From positions 1 through 64,000 of the forward strand of contig CAWZYM010000035.1 in NCBI GenBank assembly GCA_963966185.1: a stretch of DNA of 64,000 nucleotides, read 5' to 3'. Below, one piece after another: positions 30,278 to 41,353 of this stretch (positions within the stretch are counted from its first letter, which is position 1; each line of letters starts with the position of its first letter). The notes under the pieces were generated by a model that worked only from the letters and a program-made list of their open reading frames with translations, made no database searches and was not told where the DNA came from. The DNA comes from Rhabditoides inermis. Its lineage: Eukaryota > Nematoda > Chromadorea > Rhabditida > Rhabditidae. The position numbers and the translations under genes are program-made.

Positions 30278-30661
30278 CTGACTGAGTTGCACCATATCCT
30301 TCCAGTCGTTCGAGTGTACATTGACCGGCGGTCCACCCACTCCTCCTGTCACGATAGATTTGCGAGCACGGCGGGATAGGTACGGTAGCGCGCCTGAAAC
30401 ACAACACATAACACAAAACACACCCTCACAGACAGTGTAGTCCTTGACGTCACCTCTGATGTCTAGATCGAGGTATTTCATGTCATAGTAGAGTCGTTGG
30501 TCGGGCATCTGAGGATGCAACACCACAGTCGACCACTTGCTCCTCATCGTCCATCAGGCAATCAATAATCAATCGATCGAGTAGCCTCTATCGGAGTACA
30601 GAAATAACACAGACAGTCGAACACAGTTAACTGAGTATTGAGCTCCCAATAGTTGTTCGAC

Positions 30662-30720
<59 letters not shown>

Positions 30721-30863
30721 TCTCGGGTAGGCCACGCACTCGCCTCCTTTCCTTCTTTTGTCACCTCTATTTGTTACAACAATATGCGATTCGGTGGGAG
30801 ATAAGCAGGAACTAGTAGTAGAAAGAGTAACACGGCCAGTGCGAAGAGAGATGGGGATCATAC

Positions 30864-30910
<47 letters not shown>

Positions 30911-33315
30911 AGGGAGAGAGAGAGAGGCGAGAACATTCCCGAGTGACCGCCGCACGAGACAAACACATCACTAAACCCCATCCTATTGCCATCCAACTAC
31001 GAAACAGAGATCGTGAAAGAGGAGGAGGAGAAGGAGGAGTGATGATGAAGAAGGAGAAGGAGCAGACGGAGGAGGACCACCGACCATCGCTGTTGTAGGT
31101 CTCCTCGTCGGCCATCTGCATGTGAATCGCGTATTCGTCAGCAGCCATCGCTTGAGAGAGAAGAGGAGACAATGTCACTCATCCCACCTCCCTCCCTCCC
31201 AGTCGCCCTCCCATCATCACAACAACGGGATATCAATAAGGGGAGGATTATGAGCATGCGCCATACGACCATTATGATCACTCCCCTCACTTTGACACAC
31301 AAAAACACGCGTGATCAGGGACTATAAAGACATAGAAACAGCCGAGCTGAGAGTCAAATACGAGTCAATCGCTCAAAAAATCACTACGCCAAAACAGCTG
31401 ACAGATATATGAGGCTGTTGTGAGTGTTGACGTACCGTGTTGTGTGTTGTGTCGCCTGTGTCGGTGCTTCCGACGCTCCTTCCGCTCCTTGTTCTCCTTC
31501 TGCTCCACCGGAGGAGCCTCGTCGCACGCCTTCAAACAAAACGCATCAAAGAGCATCGCACACATACGCAATCATACCACAACCGTATACATAGTAGTGG
31601 TATTATAGGACATGAGCATGCGATGCTCATGTCCTGCGGGAGGCCCGGCGTCTCGTCTCGAATATCACAACACAGGAACAGAACACTCACACACAGCTAG
31701 GAATAGATCATAGATGCCTCCCAGGCACATAAGAAGAGACATCTGCTGGCGGGAAGAACCACCCTCCACCCTCACTTTCCCACGACTCGAGGGCCACATC
31801 CTGTCTCAATCACTCCCTCTCCGACCACAGTTCAATCATGATCTCTATACCTGATCCCCTTTCTGTCCCTTCTCTCTCCTCTCACCGTCTCGTCAGCCTC
31901 ATCATCCAACAATCGCAGCTCCTCCTCTTCGTCGTCGGCCCCGCCCCCTCTGGCCCCGCCCATCGGTAGGCGAACGCCCATGTCCTCTCCAGGACGGTCG
32001 ACCGGAGAATGCGAGTGTGTGGAGTGGGTGTACTGAATGAAACAATATAATTGGATAGCGAGTGTATATTTCTACCTGGCTTTCGTCGTCGTCTTCCTCC
32101 TCCTCCTCTTCGATCAGATCTTTCTGTCTGGCCGGCACCGGCAGACCGCGACTGCGCTGAGACGGTCGATTCACAGACGCACTCGCACCTCAACAACCAC
32201 ACATCACAATCAACGGCTAGAGTGATAGACATACCTGCTCGGTCTGCGCCTTTTGGCGTCTCCTCCTCCTTCTTTCTGTGGGTGTCGGCCGAGACGTGGG
32301 AGTGGTCCGTGGAAGTGGAAGTGGAACCCTCTCCCCCGTCTGCGAACAAAATGCGCGCCTGCAACACAGCACGTAATACTACATATATCACATAACATTT
32401 AGGAGAGAATGTGTAGTCCCATTGTTGCACTCTTCTCACTCTCGCTCTTCATCTCACTTCTCACTGTCGCCACTCGAGTGAGTCAACGTGTTGTCGCATT
32501 CATTACCTCCCTCTCCCTCTCCCACTCTCTCTTTCTCTCTCTCACACACACACACGCAATTCGGAAAGCCAGAATACAATGATCAGACTCGCAGTTGTCT
32601 TGAAATTGAAAACATCACGTCAAAAGCGCGCAGATGCAACATGAACACGACAGCAATTTGTCAATAATGCAGATGATGATTGCAGAAGCATGGAAGACAT
32701 AGATGATGGTCTGTGGGACAGAAGACGAACGACACAATTGCACACAGCCTCCCCTCTTCCACCTTCTCTCTCTCTCTCTCTCGCTCATATTCTCTCTCTT
32801 TCTCTGTCTCTCGTCGCTTCCTGAACATGAGTGTGAGATCATAAATTGATGATGCCCAACTCTGCTATCAGAGACCCGTTTTCGAAAACCGCAACTCAAA
32901 TGGAAAATAATTCACAAAGCGCAACTTCACAAACGGAAGTAACGTGAGACGTATAGCTGGTCATTGGGATTTGAAAATGGTTTTTGAAAGGGATTTCCTG
33001 AAATATTTCTGATATCAGTTGAATCACTATCAGCTTCTGCGATAGAATCGACACTCCTTATCAGAAGAGATTTCGGCAGAAAAAGGTGGAAGTGGGTAGA
33101 AGTGCATCTTAGAACATCCCTCACAAAACACGGATCATTCCGCATAGGTTTATACAATCGGCAGGGCGTATTCCACTCAATCGATACTCCATACACATAG
33201 TGAGAACCTGAGAACACACGCATGACGAACAACAGATAGAACGTACGCGCAAGCAAATGCAACGCGTATTAGCGAGAAGTAGAGAAGTTCGAACACTCAA
33301 GACTCAACAGCACTG

Positions 33316-33361
<46 letters not shown>

Positions 33362-36300
33362 TCTTCTCTACCTCTCATTCTCTCCAAAACCACGAGAGAT
33401 GTGTTTGTTTTGCATCTCCTTTCGAAATACCTGACACAGTCCATCTATTATCTTTTAAAAGTACTTCCGTAAAAAGTGTTGTTTGTGTTAACCTGATTCA
33501 AGAAAAGCGCATGCATATATTATTAATTTTCGAAAAATCAAATCGTAAACACCTGAACATGAAAACTAACACAAACTTGCTCTTTCAAACGAATATAGAA
33601 TAGTTACACGTAACATTCAGAATAATACGATTGTTTTGTTTATTTAGTGTTTTTTGCGGTTTATTATTTATGGTTTATCAGTAAAATAAAATGTTATTCG
33701 TGATGTTGTTTGACTCAATGTTTCAGGTATAAATGTCAAAAAAAACAAAACATGGAATTATTCAACATTAATTATTCAAAAATTATTCAACGTTTTGAAA
33801 GAGCAAGTTTGTGTTAGTTTTCATGTTCAGGTGTTTACGATTTGATTTTTCGAAAATTAATAATATATGCATGCGCTTTTCTTGAATCAGGTTAACACAA
33901 ACAACACTTTTTACGGAAGTACTTTTAAAAGATAATATATGTCCTTTTGTTGAATTTCATAGAAATTTTCTCTCTCGTCTTCATACATGTAACATGTTCT
34001 TCTCTCATTATTTCATCAATTTCATTTCAAATTTTTTCGATATTTTCTCGTTCTCTCGTTCTCTCCTTCCATTCCTTCCCTCCTTCTCTCCTTCTTTCCT
34101 TCTCTCCTCCTCTCCTTTCCTCCTTCTCTCCTCCCATTCCTTCCCTCCTTCTCTCCTTCTCCCCTTCTCTCCTCCTCTCCTCCTCTCCTTCCCTCCTTCC
34201 CTCCTTCCCTCCTTCTTTCCTTCTCTCTTTCTCTCGTTCTCTCTTTCTCTCGTTCTCTCTTTCTCTCGTTCTCTCGTTATCCCTTTCTCTCTTTCTCTCG
34301 TTCTCTAGTTCTCTCGTTCTCTCGTTCTCTCTTTCTCCCTTTCTCTCTTTTCTCTCTTTCTCTCGTTCTCTCTTTTCTCTCTTTTCTCTCTTTCTCTCGT
34401 TCTCTCTTTCTCTCGTTCTCTCGTTCTCTCGTTCTCTCGTTCTCTCGTTCTCTCCGTCTCTCCGTCTCTCCTTCTCTCCTTCCCTCCTTCCCCCCTTCTC
34501 CCTTTCTCTCTTTCTCTCGTTCTCTCGTTCTCTCGTTATCTAGTTCTCTCGTTATTTCGTTTTCTCTTTCTCTCGTTCTCTCGTTCTCTCGTTCTCTCGT
34601 TCTCTCGTTCTCGCGTGTCTCCTTCTCTTCTTCTCTCCTTCCCTCCTTCCCTCCTTCTCCCTTTCTCTTTTTCTCTAGTTCTCCAGTTCTCTCTTTCTCT
34701 CGTTCTCTCTTTCTCTCTTTCTCTCTTTCTCTCTTTCTCTCGTTCTCTCGTTCTCTCGTTCTCTCGTTCTCTCGTTCTCTCGTTTTCTCCGTCTCTCCGT
34801 CTCTCCTTCTCTTCTTCCCTCCTTCCCTCCTACCACCCTCCTTCTCTCTTTCTCTCGTTCTCTCGTTCTCTAGTTATATCGTTCTCTCTTTCTTTCGTTC
34901 TCTCTTTCTCTTGTTCTCTCTTTCTCTTGTTTTCTCGTTCTCTCGTTCTCTCGTTCTCTCGTTCTCTCTTTATCTCGTTCTCTCTTTCTATCCTTCTCTC
35001 GTTCTCTCGTTCTCTCGTTCTCTCGTTCTCTCCGTCTCTCCTTCCCTCCTTCTCTCCTTCTCTCTTTCTCTCTTTCTCTCGTTCTCTATTTCTCTCGTTA
35101 TATCGTTATATCGTTCTCTCTTTTTCTCGTTCTCTCGTGCTCTCGTTTTCTCGTTCTCTCGTTCTCTCGTTGTCTCGTTGTCTCGTTGTCTCGTTCTCTC
35201 GTTGTCTCGTTCTCTCCTTCTTTCCTTCCCTCCTTCCCGCCTTCTCACTTTCTCTCTTTCTCTCGTTCTCTAGTTCTCTCGTTATATCGTTCTCTCTTTC
35301 ACTCGTTTTCTCTTTCTATCGGTTTCTCTTTCTCTCGTTCTCTCATTATCTCTTTCTCTCTTTCTCTCTTTCTCTCTTTCTCTCTTTCTCTCTTTCTCTC
35401 TTTCTCTCTTTCTCTCTTTCTCTCTTTCTCTCTTTCTCTCTTTCTCTCTTTCTCTCTTTCTCTATTTCTCTCTTTCTCTCTTTCTCTTTTTTCTCTAGTT
35501 CTCTCCTTCTCTCCTTCTCTTCTTCTCTCCATCCCTCCTTCCCTCCTTCTCCCTTTCTCTCTTTCTCTCGTTCTCTAGCTCTCTCGTTATATCGTTCTCT
35601 CTTTCTCTCGTTTTCTCTTTCTCTCGTTTTCTCGTTTTCTCGTTCTCTCTTTCTCTCTTTCTCTCCTTCCCTCCTTCCCTCCTCCTCCCATTCTCTCTTT
35701 CTCTCGTTCTCTAATTCTCTCGTTATATCGTTCTCGCTTTCTCTCGTTCTCTCTTTATCTCTTTCTCTCTTTCTTTCGTTCTCTAGTTCTCTCGTTCTCT
35801 CTTTCTATCCTTCTCTTCTTCTCTCCATCCCTCCTTCCCTCCTTCTCCCTTTCTCTCTTTCTCTCGTTCTCTAGCTCTCTCGTTCTCTTTTTATATCTTT
35901 CTCTCTTTCTCTGGTTCTCTCGTTCTCTCGTTCTCTCTTTCTATCCTTCTCTCGTTCTCTCGTTCTCTCGTTCTCTCCGTCTCTCCTTCCCTCCTTCCCT
36001 CCTCTCTTTTTCTCCTTTTCTCTCGTTATATCGTTCTCTCGTTCTCTCGTTCTCTCGTTCTCTCGTTCTCTCGTTCTCTCTTTCTCTCTCCCCTTACTAA
36101 ATTCCTACTGATCGCAGCCACCAAAGTACATCTGTCTCTCTCCAAACAGCGTGCTCTCTCGCGTGCTCTCGCGCTCGCCCGCCAGCAGAGGGCTAGCTAT
36201 CAGCTAGCGTGACTGGAAACGACACCCACCCACACGCTGGCCTTTCGCCTAGTGCGAGTGCGAGATCGCTCATAACTTCTTTCGGAGAAAAGATACAAAG

Positions 36301-36747
36301 ATGCCGTCAATTAGTGATCTGCCCTATGGAACCGTGCGAATCTAACTAACATAAATTGGAAGACTTCACATTGTTGCTAACATGTCCTTTGGATATCGCT
36401 ACTTGAAAATTCTGGCGCGAGCCTTATTTTAACCCAAGAGAGAGGGCGCTGCGCGCCCTCTCTAATAAGACCTTAGCTAACACGAACCAAATGTACAAAA
36501 AAGAAAAGAAAATGTGGGGTGCGACTTGTGTGTGGGCTGCAGGATAAAATATCTAGATGGGATGCGAGACGACTATCGATCATCTGCCACCAGTTAGCAA
36601 AAGCAATCAAATATCTATCGAGAGCCCCAAAACGGGGATGGATAGAGTGCACTATTCACACGCACGCACTTATCACAAGTAAACACTGCTGTGGATGACA
36701 ACACAAGTACAACAACAACCACTCACTGCCGCGCGTCGATCAGCCAT
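30278..36747 (-). CDS. Unrecognised multi-exon gene, or remote 5' exons of TRPM
   Basis: Phased exons on minus: 36747-36727 (MADRRAA), about 32358-32236 (ARILFADGGE and a Ser/Thr run), 32188-32078 (LPVPARQKDLIEEEEEEDDD), 32032-31889 (YTHSTHSHSPVDRPGED, then Glu-rich), 31530-31436 (ENKERKERRKHRHRRH), 31151-31087 (MAADEYAIHMQMADEE), about 30550-30455 (WSTVVLHPQMPDQRLYYDMK) and 30394-30278 (LPYLSRRARKSIVTGG, then VHSNDWKDMVQL). Phases agree except at the junction into the 30550 exon. Mostly disordered, alternating acidic and basic. I do not recognise it. It precedes TRPM on the same strand but ends in phase 0 while the next TRPM exon needs phase 2, so it could be a separate gene ending in the repeat to its left. 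Confidence 0.55.
30664..30715. repeat. CT microsatellite
   Basis: About 50 bp of pure CT in an intron of the unrecognised minus-strand gene. A mirror GA tract lies at 30868-30907. Confidence 0.95.
30868..30925. repeat. GA microsatellite
   Basis: GA tract with a GGGGGGAG interruption. With the CT tract at 30664 it could form a long imperfect hairpin. Confidence 0.93.
33449..33934. mobile_element. Foldback/MITE element with 144 bp inverted arms
   Basis: Arms 33449-33592 and 33791-33934 are near-perfect reverse complements (only single-base indels seen). Outer ends read TATCTTTTAAAAG and CTTTTAAAAGATA, and the arms include CATGCATATATTATTAAT and GAACATGAAAACTAACAC. The ~200 bp centre is AT-rich with no open frame. 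This is a typical nonautonomous DNA-transposon or foldback structure. It sits directly beside the CT satellite in the first intron of the minus-strand gene. Confidence 0.85.
34045..36093. repeat. 2 kb polypyrimidine satellite (TTCTCTCG-type units)
   Basis: About 2 kb almost wholly C and T on plus. It is built of 8 bp units TTCTCTCG and TTTCTCTC in blocks, with periodic CTCCCTCCTTCC cassettes recurring every few hundred bases. The higher-order pattern (CTCCTTCC block, TTTCTCTC block, GTTCTCTC block) repeats at least six times. Long open frames (LSFSLSLFLSFS) reflect composition only. Confidence 0.97.
36100..36726. other. Unique sequence flanking the satellite, with a strong hairpin
   Basis: No coding signal seen. 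An 11 bp perfect stem with a 3-base loop lies at 36439-36463, followed 13 bases later by CTAA. See findings. Confidence 0.4.
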
Positions 36748-37918
36748 CTTCGTCTCGTTTCACTCCAGTAGACCTGTGCACCATATGAAGCTGAAATACG
36801 GCATTCGTTATTATCCACCGTCATCTTCGAACCGTTATCCCGGATCGACGACGCTTGGCTGTATGTAGACGGCGTTGCCTCCGTCTGCGACGATCATTCA
36901 CTATCCAAGGTCGACGAGCAATCGATGCAACAATCGATCGGTCTGAAATTCGGAGTGGAATGAAAAGGTTCAGGAGAGCATACGGATGGAGGGAATAATG
37001 CGGCGGGGTGAAACTGCTCCGGCAGATAAGTAGCCACCCACACATAATCACGGAGGCGAGACAAACAAATAAATTCGATCAAGTGAGTCAGTAGAGTGCA
37101 CGGTATGAGAAGACAGACAGACAATGCGAACGGACCAGCAAGGCTGGCCGGCAATATGCGCAGCTGATAGCATCTAGGGAGAGCGGATCAGTGTTCGTAT
37201 GGGTGTATGTTGCAGACAGACACACGAGAGAACATCTCTCCAATCTCTCTCACTTCAATGTATCCAATATCACTAGACAACACACAGAACATACCAGATC
37301 AGACAGCGATTCGAAAAGCAAGACAACGTCGAATCAAAGCGAAAAGATTCGAGAACACGAACACAAAGTGAGCGGATAGTGAAAGGTGACATGTGTGGCA
37401 AGCAGGGGATCTGGGAGTGAGAGAGTGGACAGGCGTGCCGAACCATGTCTGCTATTACACTCTCACTGCGCGGTCACAGGCATTTGCCCCGTGCACCACA
37501 AAGGTCGCTTCACAGACAGTGAGTCAGTACAGTCCAAATAATCATCGGTGAGCATCGGTTGGGGATGGCCGCACCACTGAGCCGATCCCATAAACGGGCA
37601 TAAACAGGACTGCTGATACTCATTTCAATATGTGATAGGCCGGCCACCCCTCCTCTCAATTCCATTCCAAACCAGATCGAGACCCTCTTTGGCAAACACT
37701 CTACCCTAAATCAACTTTATTGCGCTCGTAAAAATTTGCGCAAGGTCCCAAGTGAACACAAACCGATCTCTCAACCGACAAGTTACTCTCTATTCAACAT
37801 TGTGAGCAAACTAACCTACTCGAAATCAGTAACCAAGGAAGTGGTAGATTGACAGGTATCGTTATTGCAGAAAACAATTCAAAATTTCAACATCGATCCA
37901 AATATATCCGGAAAACAC
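36748..37918. other. Intergenic region upstream of 36747
   Basis: Presumed promoter and leader region of the minus-strand gene starting at 36747, and 3' flank of the RRM/zinc-finger gene. No further gene recognised. Confidence 0.45.
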
Positions 37919-37924
37919 TTTATT
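37919..37924 (-). terminator. Poly(A) signal of the RRM/zinc-finger gene
   Basis: TTTATT on plus (AATAAA on minus), about 140 bases past the stop at 38066. Confidence 0.6.
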
Positions 37925-38065
37925 ACAATTATTAGAGAACACACTGTTTACAGTTTACAGACACGACTGCATAATATATTTCAAAATAAGCTCCAGCCAC
38001 GAAACCAAGAAACCATACATGTAAGTCAATAAGATCATCATGGGATTGGCACGCCTAGCATGTCT

Positions 38066-41000
38066 CTACTCCTGGTTCTCCTCAGTGTGGTCGGACTCAG
38101 CCGAAATCTGCTCCTGCAATCAATCGATAATCCAATCAATACGCGGTGGACTGACCTGGTCGGCGTGAATGTGGACGGGTACGGGGGCGGCGGAGGAGGA
38201 GATGGCCTGGATAGACTGGATGGCCTGGATGGCCTGGACTGCCTCGATGGGGATGGGAGCGGGCTGCTCCGGCTGCTTGTCTCCGATAGTCGCCACGTAC
38301 TCACCCCCCTGCTGCTGCTGCTGCCTCTCCTCGCTCTGCCTCTCCTACAACAAGACCAGTCAATGTTTTATTCCCTTTCCACTCACTTCTCTCTCTCTCT
38401 CTCTCTCTCCGCACACACCAAGACAGCGGAAGTGTACTGTGATAGCTGACCACCGACCATTTGCACATGTCTCCCCTCCACCCACCTCCTGTCCATACTG
38501 GTTGACTGGCTGGCCGACCTTGTACGAAGTGGGCATGGGAGTGAACGACGGCTTCGGCTCTACAATCACACCTCCCTCAATGTCCCCTCTCTTATCCCAC
38601 TCACCCTCGTGGGGCGGCTTCGCTCCTCCCCCTCCTCCATTCTGCTCCTCCACCGGCTCCCTGTCCTCCTTCTTCTCCGCAGTGTACAGCATCATGCGAT
38701 GGAAGTCGGTCAGGTGTACCATGAGAGCCCACGCCGAGTTGAACCTCTCGTGGCACGAGGCACACTTGAGCACATCCGGTTCGGCTAAGCACAATTCAAT
38801 GAGTGGGCTGGAAAAGCATGACTATCACATGAACACGATATCATAGCCTAGTCACTTTCTAAGGAATCTTACACAGATTTTCGCAATAAAGCGGTTCTAA
38901 GCAAAATGCTGCCTATAAGAATTTATCGCATTGTTACAGTTATACCTCATACGCCTTGGGGGGAGGGTACAGGAGATCGAAACCGCGACCTAGTCACCTA
39001 GTACAGCGAACTGCGAGTATCCCTAACCACTACATCACGCGTTCAGAACCAATTCATTATCATAACAAAAAGTAGATAAAGTTAGCACAAGCATTTTACT
39101 CACTGGGGTCCTTGTGCTTTCCGCATCCGTTGACTCGATGGTCCCTGTACTGCTCGAAGTCGCAGGTGACGAAGCGGCACCCTCCGCAGATGAGAGTGTC
39201 GGCCATGCCAGTGTCGAACAGCTCCTCGCTCCTCGTCGTGTCGTCGATCGCGTAGTGCCTGCATGTACAACCATCACCCCTGTCGCCTTTCCTTCTCCGT
39301 ACCTGTTCTTCTTGTTCTGTGCTGCCGTGTCGTCGTCCTCTCCTCCTCCCGCCCCATACGGATCCTCCTTCGCCTTGCCCTGGTAGTAGCCAGACTGCAC
39401 AGAACTGCAAAGCAACCATGCGTACAAAGTTCCCCATCGATCCACTCACTCATACTTGGAGAGCTTGGTCACTATTCCATACGAGTCCACGTGCACATTC
39501 GGACGCTTCCGACTGAAAAAGAACAGAACTTTTGATATTTGAAATCCTATTTGAAAGATATTTGCAACACATGCATAAGTTTATTATGACATCTACAAAA
39601 CTGTTCATCTTTATAGGGAAAAATAAACAAGAAAAAAACTCAAAAATATAAACAATAAACGATTTACCCTTCCTTTCCTAGCAGAGCGAGATGAACATCT
39701 GAAATATAAACAAGATAACAACCTGATGTTAGAAAAAATATCTTAATCAGGAAAAAAACGAGAAGAGCAAAACTATCAAACTTTGCAATGCGTCAGCGTC
39801 AGTCAAACGAGAAAAAAGCTTGCGCCCAGCGAAGAAACTGTAAATCCAGAGAAACTCCAAAAATGGTGTAATTGAACATGATGAAAATCAATCAATAACA
39901 AAACAGTTTTAAACTGAAATTGAAAAATGGAAATGGTATGGAAATGGAAAAAAAAAGAAGAAACAGAAAGGAAAGATACTGCTTAGTTTCGCTTTGCTGA
40001 TGTGGTCTATACAGTTGGTATCATTTGCCAACTCACTGATGACTGTTCCCTTCCACCGCTTGCCATCCAACTGCTGCACAGCATAGTCGGCGTCCTTGGC
40101 GTCCGCGAACTGCACGAATGCGTATCCCTTGAAGAAGGTGAGCGCCAGCAGGTTGCCCATCGGACGGAACAGGTCGATCAAGTCCTCCCGAGTCACCGGG
40201 GTCTTCTGCAGGTTGCCGATGAACACACGAGCACTGCAATGCAAATATGGTACATTATGAAGACAGTGGCTATCGCTTACCGCATCATGACCGGGTCTTT
40301 GCTACTCGTATCGTAGCTGATGTCCTGGTTGCGGGAATCCGCGCACCTAAACAAAACTTCTATAGAAGATCAATTATGCGCAAGGTACATGAGATTTTAA
40401 CAACACAAACACACACAAAACCGTTTCTCACTTGTCGAGTAGGGCCGAATAGGGCAGACCCTTGCCATCCTCACCGAACGTCGGTCGCTGCTGATAGATC
40501 TGGCTCACCTACAAACAGTTGTAGTGATATGTCAAACTACAATTGAAAAAAACATACGACGCTGGTGAGAGGCTGTTGCTGTTGTTGTTGCTGGAGGGCG
40601 GGAGAAGGCGCGGGCTGTTGATGGAGGGCCGTGGCGTAGTTGGCAGTCGCCTGCTGCACCTGCTGAAGAGCCGCCGCATACCCCGCCGCCGCTGCCTGCT
40701 AATCATATATAAGCAAATATACGACATATCACTTCCTTCTACATGAATAAATAGACACTATACCCACGTACCTGTGCGTATCCGGGTTGCGGCTGCTGTG
40801 CGGGTGGGGCCTGGGCGTAGGTGGCGGACGTGGCTTGGTAGCCCATCTGCGGGGCGGGCGTCGGCTGCGTCGGCGCTGCCATGTTGCCCACGTAGCCGTA
40901 CGCCGTAGAGTTCATGCGAGGATCTAAATATATTATAATAACTTCAAAACAGACTCTCCTCAAGCTTCAAAAATTCAAGGGAAGGGAGCGGTCCCAGTTA

Positions 41001-41071
41001 TTCAATTTGCACTTTCTTATCCATTGAAATGTTTATAATAAACTGGACAAAGATAAAAAGGACTTACCCAT
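38066..41071 (-). CDS. RRM and C2H2/CCHC zinc-finger RNA-binding protein
   Basis: Phased minus exons run from a four-base first exon (41071-41068, ATGG) to the stop at 38066-38068. Order: Ala/Gln/Pro-rich N terminus (STAYGYVGNMAAPTQPTP; LQQQQQQPL); an RRM at 40236-40035 with RNP2 RVFIGNL and RNP1-like KGYAFVQF; then RKRPNVHVDSYGIVTKLSKY; a CCHC finger (LICGGCRFVTCDFEQYRDH, then C); a C2H2 finger (LKCASCHERFNSAWALMVH, then DFH); and a Gln-rich tail with an AIQAIQ repeat. The RRM resembles hnRNPC/RALY. The finger pair resembles the N-terminal fingers of BCL11 proteins. Role: probably nuclear pre-mRNA binding. It is divergent from RAD54, with 282 bp between ATGs. A tRNA-like repeat lies in one intron. 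Confidence 0.87.
38114..38155 (-). repeat. ATCGATTG-type short intron
   Basis: A 42 bp intron ending ATTATCGATTGATTGCAG. It shares the acceptor-side sequence with a phosphatase intron at 54473. Confidence 0.7.
38964..39046 (-). repeat. tRNA-like sequence in an RRM-gene intron
   Basis: On minus, GATGTAGTGGTTAGGG (A-box-like) and GGTTTCGATC (B-box-like) lie about 45 bases apart, but acceptor stem pairing is lacking. Probably a decayed tRNA-derived repeat. Confidence 0.45.
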
Positions 41072-41353
41072 GGATTGGTGAAGATGTGTAGACAAATCAA
41101 GGAAAATATGGATAGGAAACGGTCCGTATATGGATGACGCTAGATTCGGTGTACTCAAGCAGTGGTAAATGCAACTCGAAAAACGCGTGTTTCACTATGC
41201 ACCACAGAACACTAATTCATTTTTGAAAGTTTAATTTGCGCGCGAAATTGTTTTTCTATTTCGATTTTATAATGTTTCGATGTTTTTTGCGAGTGATATA
41301 GGTGAATAAGTTTGCATTTCCCAATAGTGTACTATTTATTATACGTGTTCAGC
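41072..41353. promoter_or_regulatory. Bidirectional promoter region (RRM gene and RAD54)
   Basis: 282 bp between divergent start codons, AT-rich with TTTCGATTTT-type runs. No TATA box is obvious. Confidence 0.5.

Noticed and set aside
34615..35874. Very long open frames in the CT-rich tract (Ser/Leu/Phe repeats)
   Set aside because: A pyrimidine-only strand rarely contains stop codons, so the frames are open by composition; there are no domains, splice logic or unique sequence.
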